Below, piece after piece: positions 1-9,889 of a stretch of DNA of 64,000 nt (position 1 is its first letter; every line of letters starts with the position of its first letter). Position numbers and translations under genes: made by a program. The notes under the pieces are model-generated. The model was not told the DNA's origin and ran no database searches. It saw only the letters and a program-made list of their open reading frames with translations. The DNA is from Ligula intestinalis (Eukaryota; Platyhelminthes; Cestoda; Diphyllobothriidea; Diphyllobothriidae): positions 6,339,280 to 6,403,279 of the forward strand of contig JAYGXS010000008.1 in NCBI GenBank assembly GCA_036362985.1, given 5' to 3'.

Positions 1-278
1 AGTACTTAACGAAAGCGTGCAAATCGGCAACGCTCCGTTTTATTAGCCTTTTCTGTTATCGTCAACCATTTGCGTGAATTCGAAATAAAAGACACTTATT
101 AACTCTTCAAAAAGAGCCACAAACAGTCCAATGGGTACATGTCTGATCTCAGTAGCTTTTTCAGGCCTCTATGTTCATCTTGTCATTGAAATAATTCAAA
201 CGATGCGGTAGGTAAAACACATACCATAGCAGGGGTAGGGACAAAAACTGAAGTACACCCTATTTGAACAGAAAAGAG

Positions 279-566
279 GTCGTTTATAAAATTTCTTGCG
301 GCGACTGCAATGCAATTTATCGCGGACAAACAGGAAGGCCCGCCTCTACACGCATACATGAACATCAATAAGCGGTAAAGAGGCACAACAAGCTTTCCAA
401 AGTCGCCATACATTCGCTTGAAAGTGGGCACAAGTTTTCATTGGACCAAACCCGCATAGTAGATTCCTCCTCGTATAAGAAATACCGATAATTTTTGGAT
501 GCCGTTAAATTTACAAGCACGTTGAATTGGAATCAATGTATACCGATCTCAAAAAAAGCCTGGAAA
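279..566 (+). pseudogene. Penelope-like element, GIY-YIG endonuclease remnant
   Basis: The forward frame from about 279 reads [20 protein letters not shown] and then an EH-containing stretch. This is the Cys-rich GIY-YIG start that forms the C-terminal endonuclease of Penelope-like retroelements. A following segment, with a Gly-His pair and then a hydrophobic stretch near an Asn, matches the usual order of the domain. In-frame stops follow the EHQ triplet near 370 and again near 450, so it is dead. No reverse transcriptase is visible upstream inside the window. It is a 3'-end fragment of a retroelement, not a host nuclease. Confidence 0.7.
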
Positions 567-1080
567 AAGCTCAAACTACCAAAACATGGTATTGACCGTA
601 GATGACACTGCATTAGCGATTTTTGGCACTTTTCAAAATGCGCACCGCTCCTCAAACATTTCCCTTACGTCCGAAGATGACCTGATGCGCCAGCGTCCAA
701 CATTTACAATAAAGTTTGTTCCTGTTTCCCAAAGAATATTTTCTATCAAATTATATTGCATTGGATGCCTTTTTTCAAATTCCTATGAAGTAACTGTCTT
801 CTCGTCATGTTGAGGCTGGAAACCTCATAGTTTCCTCGCAAGATCAGAGGCGTGAGATTGTTTCCATCAAATATCTTCGCCACCATTTGTGCTCCTTTCC
901 TCTTCTGTTGTGCCATCCGAGCTGAGCAACAGTGTGCAGTCCTTCTGAAAGTGTGCATACGATGACTGTGAAGGATGTATTCAATATGTTGTGGTCTGTG
1001 TATCCCTATGGATTTCCTCGCCAATAGAATCCATCCTGCGTCGCTCACAGTCGACATGTATAAACTTCCGTACCCAAGCA
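567..1080. other. No recognisable gene
   Basis: Open frames on both strands are short and show no family motif. The stretch lies between a PLE scrap and the left target duplication of the LTR element. Confidence 0.5.
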
Positions 1081-1084
1081 AGTC

Positions 1085-1552
1085 TATCGCATGGTGGTAA
1101 GGCTAAGAGGGTTAACCCTAACGGCTGCGATCTTCCAGACCAGTTCCCTAGGAGATGAGAGAAGTCTTGAGAAGGCCAGAATGATAGCAAAAGTGTATTT
1201 TGTGCAGACCGAAAGGAGGATAGTAGGGACGAAGTATTGAGTACAGATGCTTACGTCAGGCCGCGAAGTTGGCTAGGTCCGGAGTGATGTCTGGGAGCCT
1301 ACATTTCAACGGCCACCCTTTGCTGCAGCCTTGAAAGTCATTGGTTGGACCGGCGTAGACGCGTTAGTAGGCCGCGCGTCAGTGCGTCTGTCGGCAGCCA
1401 CGGTATTCAGGTCTGTCCAGATGGATCGAAGTCACAGCAGGAAGGCCAGGCGCGCTCACTTGCGGTTGGGCCTAACGGCATGCCGTAAACAGCAATGGGG
1501 TGCGATGCGTCAGCAATCACAGGTTTCCACAGTGGCACTAACACCCATTACA
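1085..1552 (-). repeat. 3' LTR of the 1085-3296 element
   Basis: Reading minus, it starts TGTAATGGG and ends TGCGATA. It aligns along its length with 2898-3296, and its 3' half also matches the LTRs at 47116-47595 and 51287-51594. A run close to GGTTAACC near the 3' end is shared by the subfamily. Confidence 0.78.
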
Positions 1553-1684
1553 CTTGATCCCCTCCAAGACCGTAGTTCGTTGATGAAGGAAATCGAATGA
1601 AGGTGAATAAGTGAGCGATAAGGTAGGAGGTACGTACCAGCGGTAGGGTTTGAACAGCTGGTTTTCGTTTAGCTGGCTTCCGTC

Positions 1685-2330
1685 AAGTCAGTCAAGTCAA
1701 ATTTATAAAAGGAAATATAGGCAAACGCCTTTGAACTCCCTCTTGGTACATAGGATTTAAGAACATTCCAAAGAAGTCGTTGACATAATTTCAAACGACT
1801 ACTCGCTTTTTTTAAGTAATAAACTCACACGCAGTTTACACGAGCCAGCAGTGTAACTGAGGAAGAAGAGCAGACAGTGAGAAAACTCCTAAGGCATGGA
1901 TCATAATTCAAAATGGAATGTCATTTGTAGTTTTTAGGAGAAAAACTGTCGCTCGTGGGGAAAGGTATGTGAATGATAGGGGCATGATGCTTCTGTGAAT
2001 GTTGACGGCAGCCATGGCGTCCATGATGAGTAATATCTACATCCGAAGGCCATACGAGGAGGAGACCTCGGAGTCACGAGAACTTCCCAAAGACCGGAGA
2101 TGCGACCATGGTACGCCTTTTCTGTGCCAAGAGCCGAGGAACCCACCACGTCGTCAGCAGTCGGTTGATACGAGAAAAGGTGTGACAGGGCCGCGAAGCC
2201 TAGGACCATAGGTGCGGTAGATGCGTCCTCAGACACGATCGGCGCAGATCGCATAGTGAGCAGAGACGTCATAGCTAGATAATGTCTGAAACTCATTTGG
2301 TTAAGTACCAATAATAATACTACTTACAAA
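1685..2330 (-). mobile_element. CR1-type element, 3' untranslated fragment inside the LTR element
   Basis: The minus strand carries the same 3'-end signature as the complete CR1 at 60221-62994: a block resembling GCGACAGTTTTTCTCCTAAA, then a GAGTTTT..CACTGTCTGCTC block. It ends in an AT-rich stretch and a short repeat of the TTGACTGAC type near 1690. No coding part remains. It lies inside the internal region of the LTR element, so it arrived later than that element or was carried by it. Confidence 0.65.
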
Positions 2331-2484
2331 TTACTATTACTTTATCTTTATATAATTTCTAGCAAGTTGAAGGGAATATTGTGACTTGCATGAGTTTCTG
2401 TGGCTGGCATGCGTGAGTCGGGTCAATGCCGCCTGTGCCACTTGGGAGGTCATCTACGTTTGCGTGAGCCACTGGGTCTGCGGG

Positions 2485-2697
2485 CTAGAAGTGGGAAAGT
2501 TCTCGACTTCGCATGCATCGACATGCTTTTAGGAAATTGGTCATCTCGATTACGCGTGAGGAAGCCAGTTTCGGTGCATTGAACCTCGATGGCAAATCAG
2601 TATGCCGTGTCAGTGTGCGTTGAGATGAGGGAAGGATACCGTTGGAAGTAAAAGTAGGGTCAGAGTTTGGAGAGGGGGTCTCGGTCCTGGCACTCAT
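2485..2697 (-). pseudogene. gag N-terminal remnant of the non-autonomous LTR element
   Basis: A 70-codon frame begins MSARTETPSPNSDP and stops. A matching frame, beginning MSAPRSPS, sits at the same place in the sister element (23783-24016); both contain RHTDL and a VEMPN/IEMTN motif. I read this as the shared start of gag kept after internal deletion of the rest of gag-pol. It could instead be unrelated leader sequence that happens to be open. Confidence 0.5.
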
Positions 2698-2878
2698 GGC
2701 GGTTTCGGTTTTGCGGGGTAGGGAAGGAACCAGAGCCTGAGGTCAGTGGGCTGTGAGCGAGTGAGCATCACCCTTTTGCTTAACGACAGGGTGTCGGTAG
2801 CTAAATACCCCATTTCGCGGCCAAACGAGAGGACTTATGATAGTTGAGCTCGGCTGTATCAGAGGTTAAGAGTTCATT

Positions 2879-2896
2879 TCACGTCGGGAGTCATCA
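2879..2896 (-). promoter_or_regulatory. Primer-binding site, tRNA-Trp-like
   Basis: Two bases inside the 5' LTR the minus strand reads TGATGACTCCCGACGTGA, close to the complement of a tRNA-Trp 3' end (TGGTGACCCCGACGTG). The sister element has TGGTGACTTTCGGACGTGA in the same position. Use of tRNA-Trp is typical of the CsRn1 clade. Confidence 0.65.
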
Positions 2897-2897
2897 G

Positions 2898-3296
2898 AAT
2901 CGCAAGGCCGTAAGGCTAATCCGGTTTAACCTTAACGGGCCGGGTTGCTTAAGAGGTAAGAGAAATCTTGGAAAGGCCAGAGTGATAGGAAGAGTGTACT
3001 GTGTACAGGCGGAAAGGAGAATAGTTAGGACAATGTTTTGACTGCCAGAGCGCACGTCTAGCCGTGAGGCGGGCTAGGTCCGGAGTGATGTCTAGCAGCA
3101 GCCACCGCATGTAGGTGTTTTCAGACAGGTTGAGGCCAGTCTACGAACGCAGGCATCTCATTGGACGGATGGAGGTCACGACAGGAAGGCTAGACGGGCT
3201 CACTTGCACCTGGTCCCAAAGGCACGCCGTCTACAGCAGTGAGGCGCGATGAATCAGCGATCAAGGGTTTCCACAGTGGCGCTAACGCCCACCACA
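2898..3296 (-). repeat. 5' LTR of the 1085-3296 element
   Basis: Reading minus, it starts TGTGGTGGGC and ends near CCTTGCGATT, directly followed by the primer-binding site. It is about 70 bases shorter than its partner LTR and diverged from it, so the insertion is old. Confidence 0.76.
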
Positions 3297-3449
3297 AGTC
3301 CAATCCTCGCTTGGTGCGGCTATATGTAAAACACATAGAACGCTCATGTCATTAAATATTAGCCAATGCTTAACGTAACTGTGCTCATCGGCAATGCTCC
3401 ACGTAACGTGCTATGCCTGTTTCCATGCGCAGCCGAGTCACAAAAATGA

Positions 3450-3870
3450 AATACCGATTAACTCCCAGTGAGAAGTCGGGTATGGTGTATCGCATGCCTA
3501 AACTGTCCTCGAAATTACACAGGACAGACTGTACGCATGCTTGGTTCGCGCGTACACGAACATAAGCTGTCTTTTTAGACGGAATGACGCAGCATCATAA
3601 GTGGCTGCCCACATCTACGAATTTAACTTCACAGATGCGGGCATAAACACTCACGGTGACAACAAGACAGGCCTAGAATTGATTAAACCCTGAGCCTCGG
3701 AAGAAAACTCAGTCAATCGATTTATCGATCTGGCGCTAGCCTTCATCACCCTGCGCAATCATCTCCGGTGATTATTTGGTTCCTGTCCCTGTATAACTGT
3801 TGCTTGTTTTTCGTTGACGCTTTTATTTAGGAAGATGGTCTCCAGTAGGAGTTCGAGAACTTAAACGAAT
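3450..3870 (+). pseudogene. Penelope-like element 3' end: GIY-YIG remnant plus ribozyme-like tail
   Basis: Scattered forward frames read NCPRNYTGQTVRML, SRVHEHKLS, FNFTDAG, NKTGLELI and NSVNRFIDLA. This is the order seen in the PLE GIY-YIG domain and its C-terminal extension, which other copies here share (20560-20930 and 38735-39840). Frame changes and stops separate the pieces. A hammerhead-like hairpin follows at 3831-3860, in the same relative place as in the PLE copies at 37 and 59 kb. Confidence 0.65.
3831..3860 (+). ncRNA. Hammerhead-like hairpin of a PLE tail (degenerate)
   Basis: GGAAGATG is followed by a hairpin (GGTCTCC, loop AGTA, GGAGTTC) and then GAGA. Related copies read CTGANGATG, hairpin, GAAA. 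Core bases are mutated here, so it is a relic. Confidence 0.4.
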
Positions 3871-5360
3871 AAAACTAGGATTTCGGTGATCGGCAAGACT
3901 TCTTATCCACCTATACACACATCTGGTGTGCAAACGTAACCTTTGAAGTGAATTTAAAAAACGTACCAATTAGCGCTTTTCCAAAAGTTTTACAGACAGT
4001 ATAGGGTCTGCTTTCTGTAATTTTTTCCATGCCTCTACAGTAACCACTTTGTTTAAATAATTTGAAGGAAGCGGTAGGTGTTAAATCGTACTGTAACACA
4101 GGGGAGCAGAAATAAAAACTAAAGGCGGTGTTTTTTTCGTCGTGTGAATTGCTCGAAACCTGAAATTTTTGTTGCCGGACAAAGGGTGAAAGATTGCTTG
4201 CATACAATAACGTTGCCACCGATCCTTTTCCTCCACCCGTCATGTAACTCTAGATACAGGATAATTTTTCACTTATCAGAATATTTTTATTGTTAAAGGT
4301 CCGCAGAAAATTCCTCGAAGGAAGACATATGCCATTCAAATTATCATTTAAACAACGGAATAATCTGTAAATAACCTCTGACCTTGCTAATACAACTCTC
4401 TACTCTCAATAAAGAAAAATCACACCTAAGGGATATAGTGCCAATCCTTTGAGAAATGGGAAAGTTAGAAAACGTGAACGAATCTTTGGGGTCTTGACCA
4501 TTATTTATGTATGGATTCCCAACGGAACCTGCAATATAAAACTTGGTGACTATATTTCTTGCCATAATTCCCACAAAATTGCTGCAGCTCTGAACAAATA
4601 ATATACTTGAATGAACTGAGCCGAACAAACCAACGTGCATCCTTATTCTCTCAAAGGGTCTTTTGACAGTGGAAGTCCTTGCCAGAGTCTATTGTGCATT
4701 CACCCACTGTGAACCTCTTCAATATACGTTTGGATAATTATACCTTAAAGCCCAACATCCACCTAATATAAATAAAGACAAACACCACGAACAAACATAC
4801 TACTCGTTCGATGTCAAAAGAGTTTTTATTTACACAAAAAGATCACAAGAGGAATATGTCATACTGCATATGAAGTGAACTTTTTGTACGCTGCCATTCC
4901 TCCTCAACAATTCATATTTCCAAAATATTGCCATGCACTTTTGCTCAACAAAAGCGATTTTTAAGAATTTTTGCATATTTCGCAAAAAACTTATGCATTC
5001 CTGTACCGTTTCAAAGGATTTTTTAACGGCTTCAGTCATTTACTCCAAATATATTGACTGATACTGACTGATACTTATAATTTTAAAACGCATAAATTAA
5101 AAATGTCATCCAATATACTTAAATACAATTCCAATGCAATCGCATTCACTTAAGAAACGGAAAACCATGGACTGCTCTGATTCCGCCATAAAGAACAAAT
5201 GGAATACTTTGTAGATATAGTAGACGGGTGGTCACAGATCGAGTTACGGAGCATACTCTTAGGCAAAGCAGTTAGTACCTTTTCCCCATTAAAATCATTC
5301 CTTACCACGAATGACAGGACACTGGGCTCATGGCTCGATGGTAAAGTGTTAGACAAATAT
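3871..5360. other. No recognisable gene
   Basis: AT-rich sequence with only short frames. The stretch 4030-4110 weakly resembles 190-270 next to the first PLE scrap. A duplicated TGACTGATAC unit at 5045-5080 resembles the short tandem tails of CR1 copies in this window. I see nothing else. Confidence 0.4.
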
Positions 5361-5369
5361 CCCGGGTAG

Positions 5370-5836
5370 ATAGCATTGTCAGCAAAGACCAGGGAGACGG
5401 TACCGGTAGTTTCTGACTGATAAGCTGTCGTCAGGCAGTCATACCCAGACCCATGTGATGCTCTAATCGAGCCGCGACCTTTCGATTGTTGTGATCAGAA
5501 TAAAACGCTCTAACCATTGAGCCACGAGCTCATTGTCTAGCCGGTTCACGTCGGGGGTAGAAGCAATCGTTCATGAAAGTTCAACTGACCGCTAACGAAA
5601 CTTATATGCGCAGCTCTGCCCTGGTCCTTGACAGAGGCCCTGACGGCCATAATAGCTAGTACTGTAGGCAGCTTGTAATGCCAGTAAAGGCAAGGGAGAC
5701 TGGAATGGCTATTTCTAGCTAATTAGCCGTCGTCAGCCAGTCATACCTAGATCCAAGTGGTGCACCATCCATGGTTCGAACACGCGACCACTTTGATCAG
5801 AAGTCTAACGCTTTAACTACTGCGAGCTTGCGACCT
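5370..5836 (-). mobile_element. tRNA-like/hammerhead repeat array, minus orientation
   Basis: Reading from 5836 downward: a tRNA-like head (box A region AGCTCGCAGTAGTTAAAGCG, box B TGTTCGAACCA), a hammerhead (5742-5698), a roughly 200-base body ending CGTTAGCGGTCAGTTGAAC, then a second head (TGGCTCAATGGTTAGAGCG) and a decayed second hammerhead near 5440-5396. The two predicted cleavage points are 303 bases apart. The head suggests RNA polymerase III transcription. The arrangement is a tandem multimer of a short non-autonomous element, as in Sm-alpha or retrozymes. It meets the plus-strand array at 5836-5839 head to head. Confidence 0.72.
5698..5742 (-). ncRNA. Hammerhead ribozyme, near-intact
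   Basis: Minus strand: stem I GACTGG pairs perfectly with CCAGT plus C at the other end. The core CTGACGA and GAAA are both present. Stem II is GGCT/AGCT with loop AATT, and stem III is a 2-base helix around AGCC. Predicted cleavage follows ATT, between 5704 and 5703. The only flaw is a C-A mismatch at the first position of stem II, which may weaken it. The family is known from Sm-alpha elements, retrozymes and PLEs. Confidence 0.75.
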
Positions 5837-5837
5837 C

Positions 5838-6278
5838 TCCAGTCTCCCTTGTCTTTCCCAGCGATATTATGTGCCTATATTACTAGCTGATAAAACTGCT
5901 ATCAGGGTCCAAGATATGCGGCCCAAGGCAAAAGCAGACTGGGACAAGTGAGTTCCGTTAGTGGTTAGTGAACGCTAATCAACTAGTATCAATATTTCCC
6001 GACGTAAGCCGTCAGGGGAACAAGCTCGTGGCTTAATGGTTAGAGTGTTAGACTCTGATCAAAATCCCGATTTAAAGGTTTGGGTGGTGCAACACTTGGG
6101 GCTGGTAATGACTAACTGACGATGGCTTATATGCCAGAAATGGCCATTCCAGTCTTTCTTGTCTCTCCTTGCAATACTATCCGCCTATACTAATTGGTGC
6201 TACAGCTGCTGTCGGGGCCCCGGGCAAACGTGGGGTGGAAAAAGTACGTTCCGTTAGCGGTCGGTGAACGTTCCATAG
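5838..6278 (+). mobile_element. tRNA-like/hammerhead repeat array, plus orientation
   Basis: It begins at CCAGTCTCCC (5839), which is exactly the 5' end predicted for a hammerhead cleavage product. It then runs through the body (GTTCCGTTAGTGG near 5960), a tRNA-like head (GTGGCTTAATGGTTAGAG near 6030), a hammerhead (6110-6154), and the body again up to about 6278. The start and the next cleavage point (after 6148) define a 310-base monomer, matching the 303 bases of the minus array. Box B is eroded. The repeat ends where gypsy pol homology begins. Confidence 0.74.
6110..6154 (+). ncRNA. Hammerhead ribozyme, one weakened stem
   Basis: The core CTGACGA (6116-6122) and GAAA (6137-6140) are intact. 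Stem II is a perfect TGGC/GCCA with loop TTATAT. Stem III lies within TGGCCA, and cleavage is predicted after ATT at 6148. Stem I has GACTAA facing CCAGTC, so the two pairs next to the core are A-C mismatches where the sister copy has GACTGG. It was probably functional before those two changes. Confidence 0.7.
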
Positions 6279-7058
6279 TTTCCAGTATTAACCTAGTCAA
6301 AGCTTTCCATCAGATCTCCGCTGCTGCAGAAGACATTCCGAAAATGGTGATTACAACACCGCCAAGTCTGTTCGAGCTTTCTAAGGTGCCTTTTGGACTA
6401 CGCTTTTCCACCCAAACTTTTCACCTTCTCATCAGCGACGTCTCCCGCAAAGTTTCGTTCGTCTATGTCAAGGGTGTTCTGGTAGCAAGTGCCAGTGAAA
6501 ATGAACAGCTGCAATATCTGCGTCTCACTTTTGAGCGATTGAGCCATTTTTTGTTTTTTCATTAATGCTTTCTATTGGGTTTTTGGTGTACCGTCGCTGT
6601 TTTTCTTAGAACATCGCGTAGATGATTTTGGTTGTCGTCCCATAGATGCAAAAGTTTTAGCTATTCGTGAGTTCCCTACTCCCACTTATTTGAAACAACT
6701 GCACCGTTTTATAGGCCTTGTCAATTTCTATCGAAATTCCATCCCGCATTGCGCTGAATTGATGTTGCCACTTACTAACCTTTTACCCGGGCACAACCGC
6801 GAGTTTTCTTTTCCTTACACAGCCGTAGGCACTTTCATTCACGTCAGAAAGGTTCTTGCGGATACAACTGCCCTCGTTCACCTTATATCTCCACTTGTGC
6901 CACAGGTGCCGCCTTTCAGCAACAGACGCCCAACCCTTGGCTTCCTATTCTGCCAAATTGGCACCCCACAAATCACTATAGCACTTTTGGCAGACAATTT
7001 CTTGCCAGTTATTTAGCCACTAAAGGTTTTCGTTATTTTGTGGAAGGCAGCGATGTTA
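6275..7058 (+). pseudogene. Ty3/gypsy pol remnant: reverse transcriptase to RNase H
   Basis: The forward frame reads INLVKAFHQI, IPKMVITTP, LFELSKVPFGLR and FVYVKGVLVAS, then after a frameshift VFGVPSLFFLEH, AKVLAIREFPTPT, RFIGLVNFYR and IPHCAELMLPLTNLL, and finally YSTFGRQFLASYLATKGF. These are the ordered palm, thumb, connection and RNase H motifs of a CsRn1-like pol. The motif A aspartate is replaced (INLV for IDLV) and the YxDD box is lost (VKG), so it is catalytically dead. Protease and integrase are absent. The left edge is the tRNA/hammerhead repeat; the right edge joins an LTR piece in the opposite orientation. Confidence 0.85.
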
Positions 7059-7061
7059 TTG

Positions 7062-7386
7062 TTTACAGATGAGTAAGGGGGAAGTTGCCGATTGGTCTCG
7101 CAAGGCGTCTGACCATGAAGCCGGCGTCGCCGCGACCGCTACGCGCGAGGTGCAGTTCCAAGTGTCGTCTGACGGCCGTCATCCCGAGCGGCAGCTGCAT
7201 ATTCGCTTTGTCTCCGTAGCCTGGTAGTGATTGGTTGCCTTTCGCAAGGTTGGCAAGGCGAGACTGGGTGTGTTCGTAAGCGACTCAGATCGTTGAGCGA
7301 GAACGGACAGGGGGTGCCGGGACTTAGCACCTGGCCGCAGGTGACATTAAGCGCGCAGGCCAAAGGTGCCTGCTAGGGCCACTACA
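7062..7386 (-). repeat. Truncated gypsy-type LTR
   Basis: It matches the 5' part of the solo LTR at 47116-47595: shared GGTTGCC, GATTGGTTGCCTT, AAGGCGAGACTGG and ACGGACAGGG blocks on the plus strand. It starts TGTAG at 7386 reading minus. The 3' end is missing; the break lies at a tract (ATTGTTTACAGA) shared with the neighbouring pol sequence. Confidence 0.7.
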
Positions 7387-9415
7387 CCTCTTCCTTCATA
7401 TGTTATATGATGGGCATAGTTGACATCAAGAAAGCAAACCACATTTTATGTCATTACATGTTAGCCAAAACTAGGTCCGAAAACAACTAATTCTTACTAC
7501 AAACCTAAACATCTTACCCTTCCTAATAATCCAGACTTACGAGCAACCCGTACAACTAAATGTTAACTATAACATCGAAGGCAAACTACGAATCTCAAAC
7601 TACTAACTGCAACAGTTTACCCTAATTTCAGTCCCAAAATGTAATTGCCTAATTCCAACCTTATATTTGCGTCGTCCCGATCTTAAATCCCATATCAATA
7701 TTTACAGAAGTAATTGATTTCAATCTCCCAATCAAACCACGAAAACGCCTGTCGGTGTCTGCCAACGAACATCCAACACAACGCACGCATACCTACTGAA
7801 ATCATTTAAGTCAGCATGGGATCAATTGGTTAAAATATGGAGCATTCTCCACGCGTGTTTGTCCCTCCTGCCCAAAGTGCGTTCAGCTTCAAGGCTTGCC
7901 CTTTATTATCGTCCTAAAAGATACACAAACTTTGGCTCCTCCGCTGCCGACAATTGAGGGTCCCGTATAACCTTCCTCGTGTCCGGATCTGGTGTAGTTG
8001 CAGTAAAATCGGTATGCGTATCGCAATGACTTTCGTTAATAGGCAAATCAGTGCCGTTGCTGCAAGAGGAGACGTGGGACTCCCGGTGGAAGGAATAATG
8101 CATTCTGTAGAGAAGTAGTGAATAATAGGTTAGAGGAAGTTGGTAGTTGGAAGAGCTTTCGTCCGCACCGGCATATGAAGTGTGTGATCGCCCAACGTCG
8201 TCACAATGAGTTAGTCGTAGAGGTAATAGGCCAAACCGGGTTAGGATACGCCTACACCTGTGTAAGTGCTAGCAGCCACGGAAGGCAAGCAAAACAGGCA
8301 GATTGGGATCACTACACACGCACTGGTCCTGCCTTTGTGAAAGAGAAATTGTCTCCGCGTGTGTAAATCACGCTCGACAGTTGGGCCACCTCAGTGGACA
8401 AAGGTTTCGAACTGGTCGTGGGAACTCTGACCAGCTCTTTCAATCATACAACTATTGGGCCATCAGTTTTCGCTGTCAGACCCGTTCAAACTGTCTTTAT
8501 CCTTATGTGGATCATCTGGTCAGCAGGATACAGATAGAACCTTCGGTTCATTGATCCCATTGTGCTCGTCTAACTATTTCTGGATTAGTTCTACCGATTG
8601 CTCATGCTTACACAGCGAGAAAATCGTGTTCCTGTTGTTGTGTGTAACCGAAGATGGTCTTTCCTTGCGAAAGACTGCACGCTGGCGCTTGTAAAGTCCT
8701 GTGCACATCAAGATGCATTGTGCAGCACTCTTGACATGGTAGGTTACAGCTGATTGTTTCGTTGCCAGTAGCGGGCCTTTAGGTCGCAGAATCTGATTCC
8801 CGGTAATAGATTTCGGTTTATTGGTCATTTGGTCTTCTTGCGACTACTTAAATGATTGCCTTCGTTTTTACATAGATAATAACTTGCAATATTTGGGTTC
8901 ATCGTCTTTCTAGGCCTTAAGGCTAGGCTTTACGAGGCATGTACTTAGGCACGACCATGGATAGCTTTTGGCAGCATTGAGCGTTTGCAGATAGTGAATT
9001 TCCTCCTTTCCAATTGTGCTACAGTGTCTTCGTACCCGTTTAAGGAGAGTTCTGACAGGCCATCGTCTATGACCAACATAAAATTTTCCATTTAAAATGG
9101 AAAATAGGCAGATTAGTTTTTGCTTCACGGTAAAGCGTGCGCCATATCGTCATTTAGGCCGTCCATATAACGTAAAGGACATCGAACATCAAAGGGTTGT
9201 TGCTTTGGTTTTGCATCATAAATTGGACGCCTGGAATGAGATTTAATTAAAATTGACTTGACGGCATGCTCTTTACAATTTTAACTTACTACAAATCTTT
9301 GCTTGACTTAACTGGCCGAGCATTTAGATAAAGGTGTGGCAGACGGCAACAATGCTGTCCCGCCCGTTCAAGGCACACTGCCATACGGTTATGTGTCTTT
9401 GCAGACAACTGTTTT
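7387..9415. other. No recognisable gene
   Basis: 7390-7830 is unusually poor in G on the plus strand and has no frames of note. The piece 7990-8015 resembles a PLE endonuclease start but is too short to call. A minus-strand frame at 8574-8828 has no motif I trust. Confidence 0.4.
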
Positions 9416-9419
9416 CGTC

Positions 9420-9700
9420 TCGCTGACCTCAAGACCCTTGACCAATTACCACACACACATTCACGCACGTCCAATTAATCACGCCTGCCTAAGGGCCACT
9501 TGAACATGCCACCCCGGCCAAGGTATGAGAGGCTCCAAAGGGCAACAGCACTTCGGGCAATGCAACATACCAGTAGCACACCGCTTGAACTCGTTTCACA
9601 GTCATGTAAATGTAACTGTCATCATCGTCTAACACAATCGACATAAAGACACTCACGGGCACGGCTGGACGCAGTCAATAGCAGCCGTGGCTTCGCCAGT
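9420..9700 (-). repeat. Dispersed repeat, third copy of the 40960/42520 family
   Basis: The reverse complement matches 40960-41285 and 42520-42840: the blocks CGAGT..AAGTGG, GGCCCTTAGGCAGG and ATTGACTG..GGACAGTT occur in the same order. No coding potential. Confidence 0.6.
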
Positions 9701-9889
9701 GACCACTGCTGATTAAAACAGCAAATCAGAGTTCTGTGCACAATAAATCTCGCATTGTGATGTTTTCTAACTTCTACATGAACCCTGGGCAGTCAGCCGA
9801 CCATTCACTCCACTTAGGGTAGGACTTGCTTTTTACTTCTATTCCACTGGACCTGGCAGTCGAGACTAATTAAATACTCCTACGACAGA

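Larger units (their letters stand above)
1085..3296 (-). mobile_element. Complete non-autonomous Ty3/gypsy-type LTR element (2.2 kb)
   Basis: Read on the minus strand, the element runs from TGTGGTGGGC at 3296 to TGCGATA ending at 1085. The 4-base direct duplication AGTC lies immediately outside both ends (1081-1084 and 3297-3300). Two LTRs (2898-3296 and 1085-1552) share most of their sequence. Between them are a tRNA-Trp-like primer-binding site, about 70 codons resembling the start of a gag frame, a CR1 3' fragment, and a purine-rich tract (GGAGGGGATCAAG) just before the 3' LTR. Protease, reverse transcriptase and integrase are absent, so it must have been mobilised in trans. The element at 22996-24585 has the same internal sequence and is a second member of the family. 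Confidence 0.82.

Noticed and set aside
1934..2311. 125-codon minus-strand protein
   Set aside because: It lies in a CR1 3' untranslated region and is not conserved as a frame in related copies.
4344..4640. 98-codon minus-strand exon
   Set aside because: No motif, no partner, and no convincing splice sites.
8574..8828. Coding gene on the minus strand
   Set aside because: 84 open codons with no motif; a faint likeness to a PLE connector is too weak.
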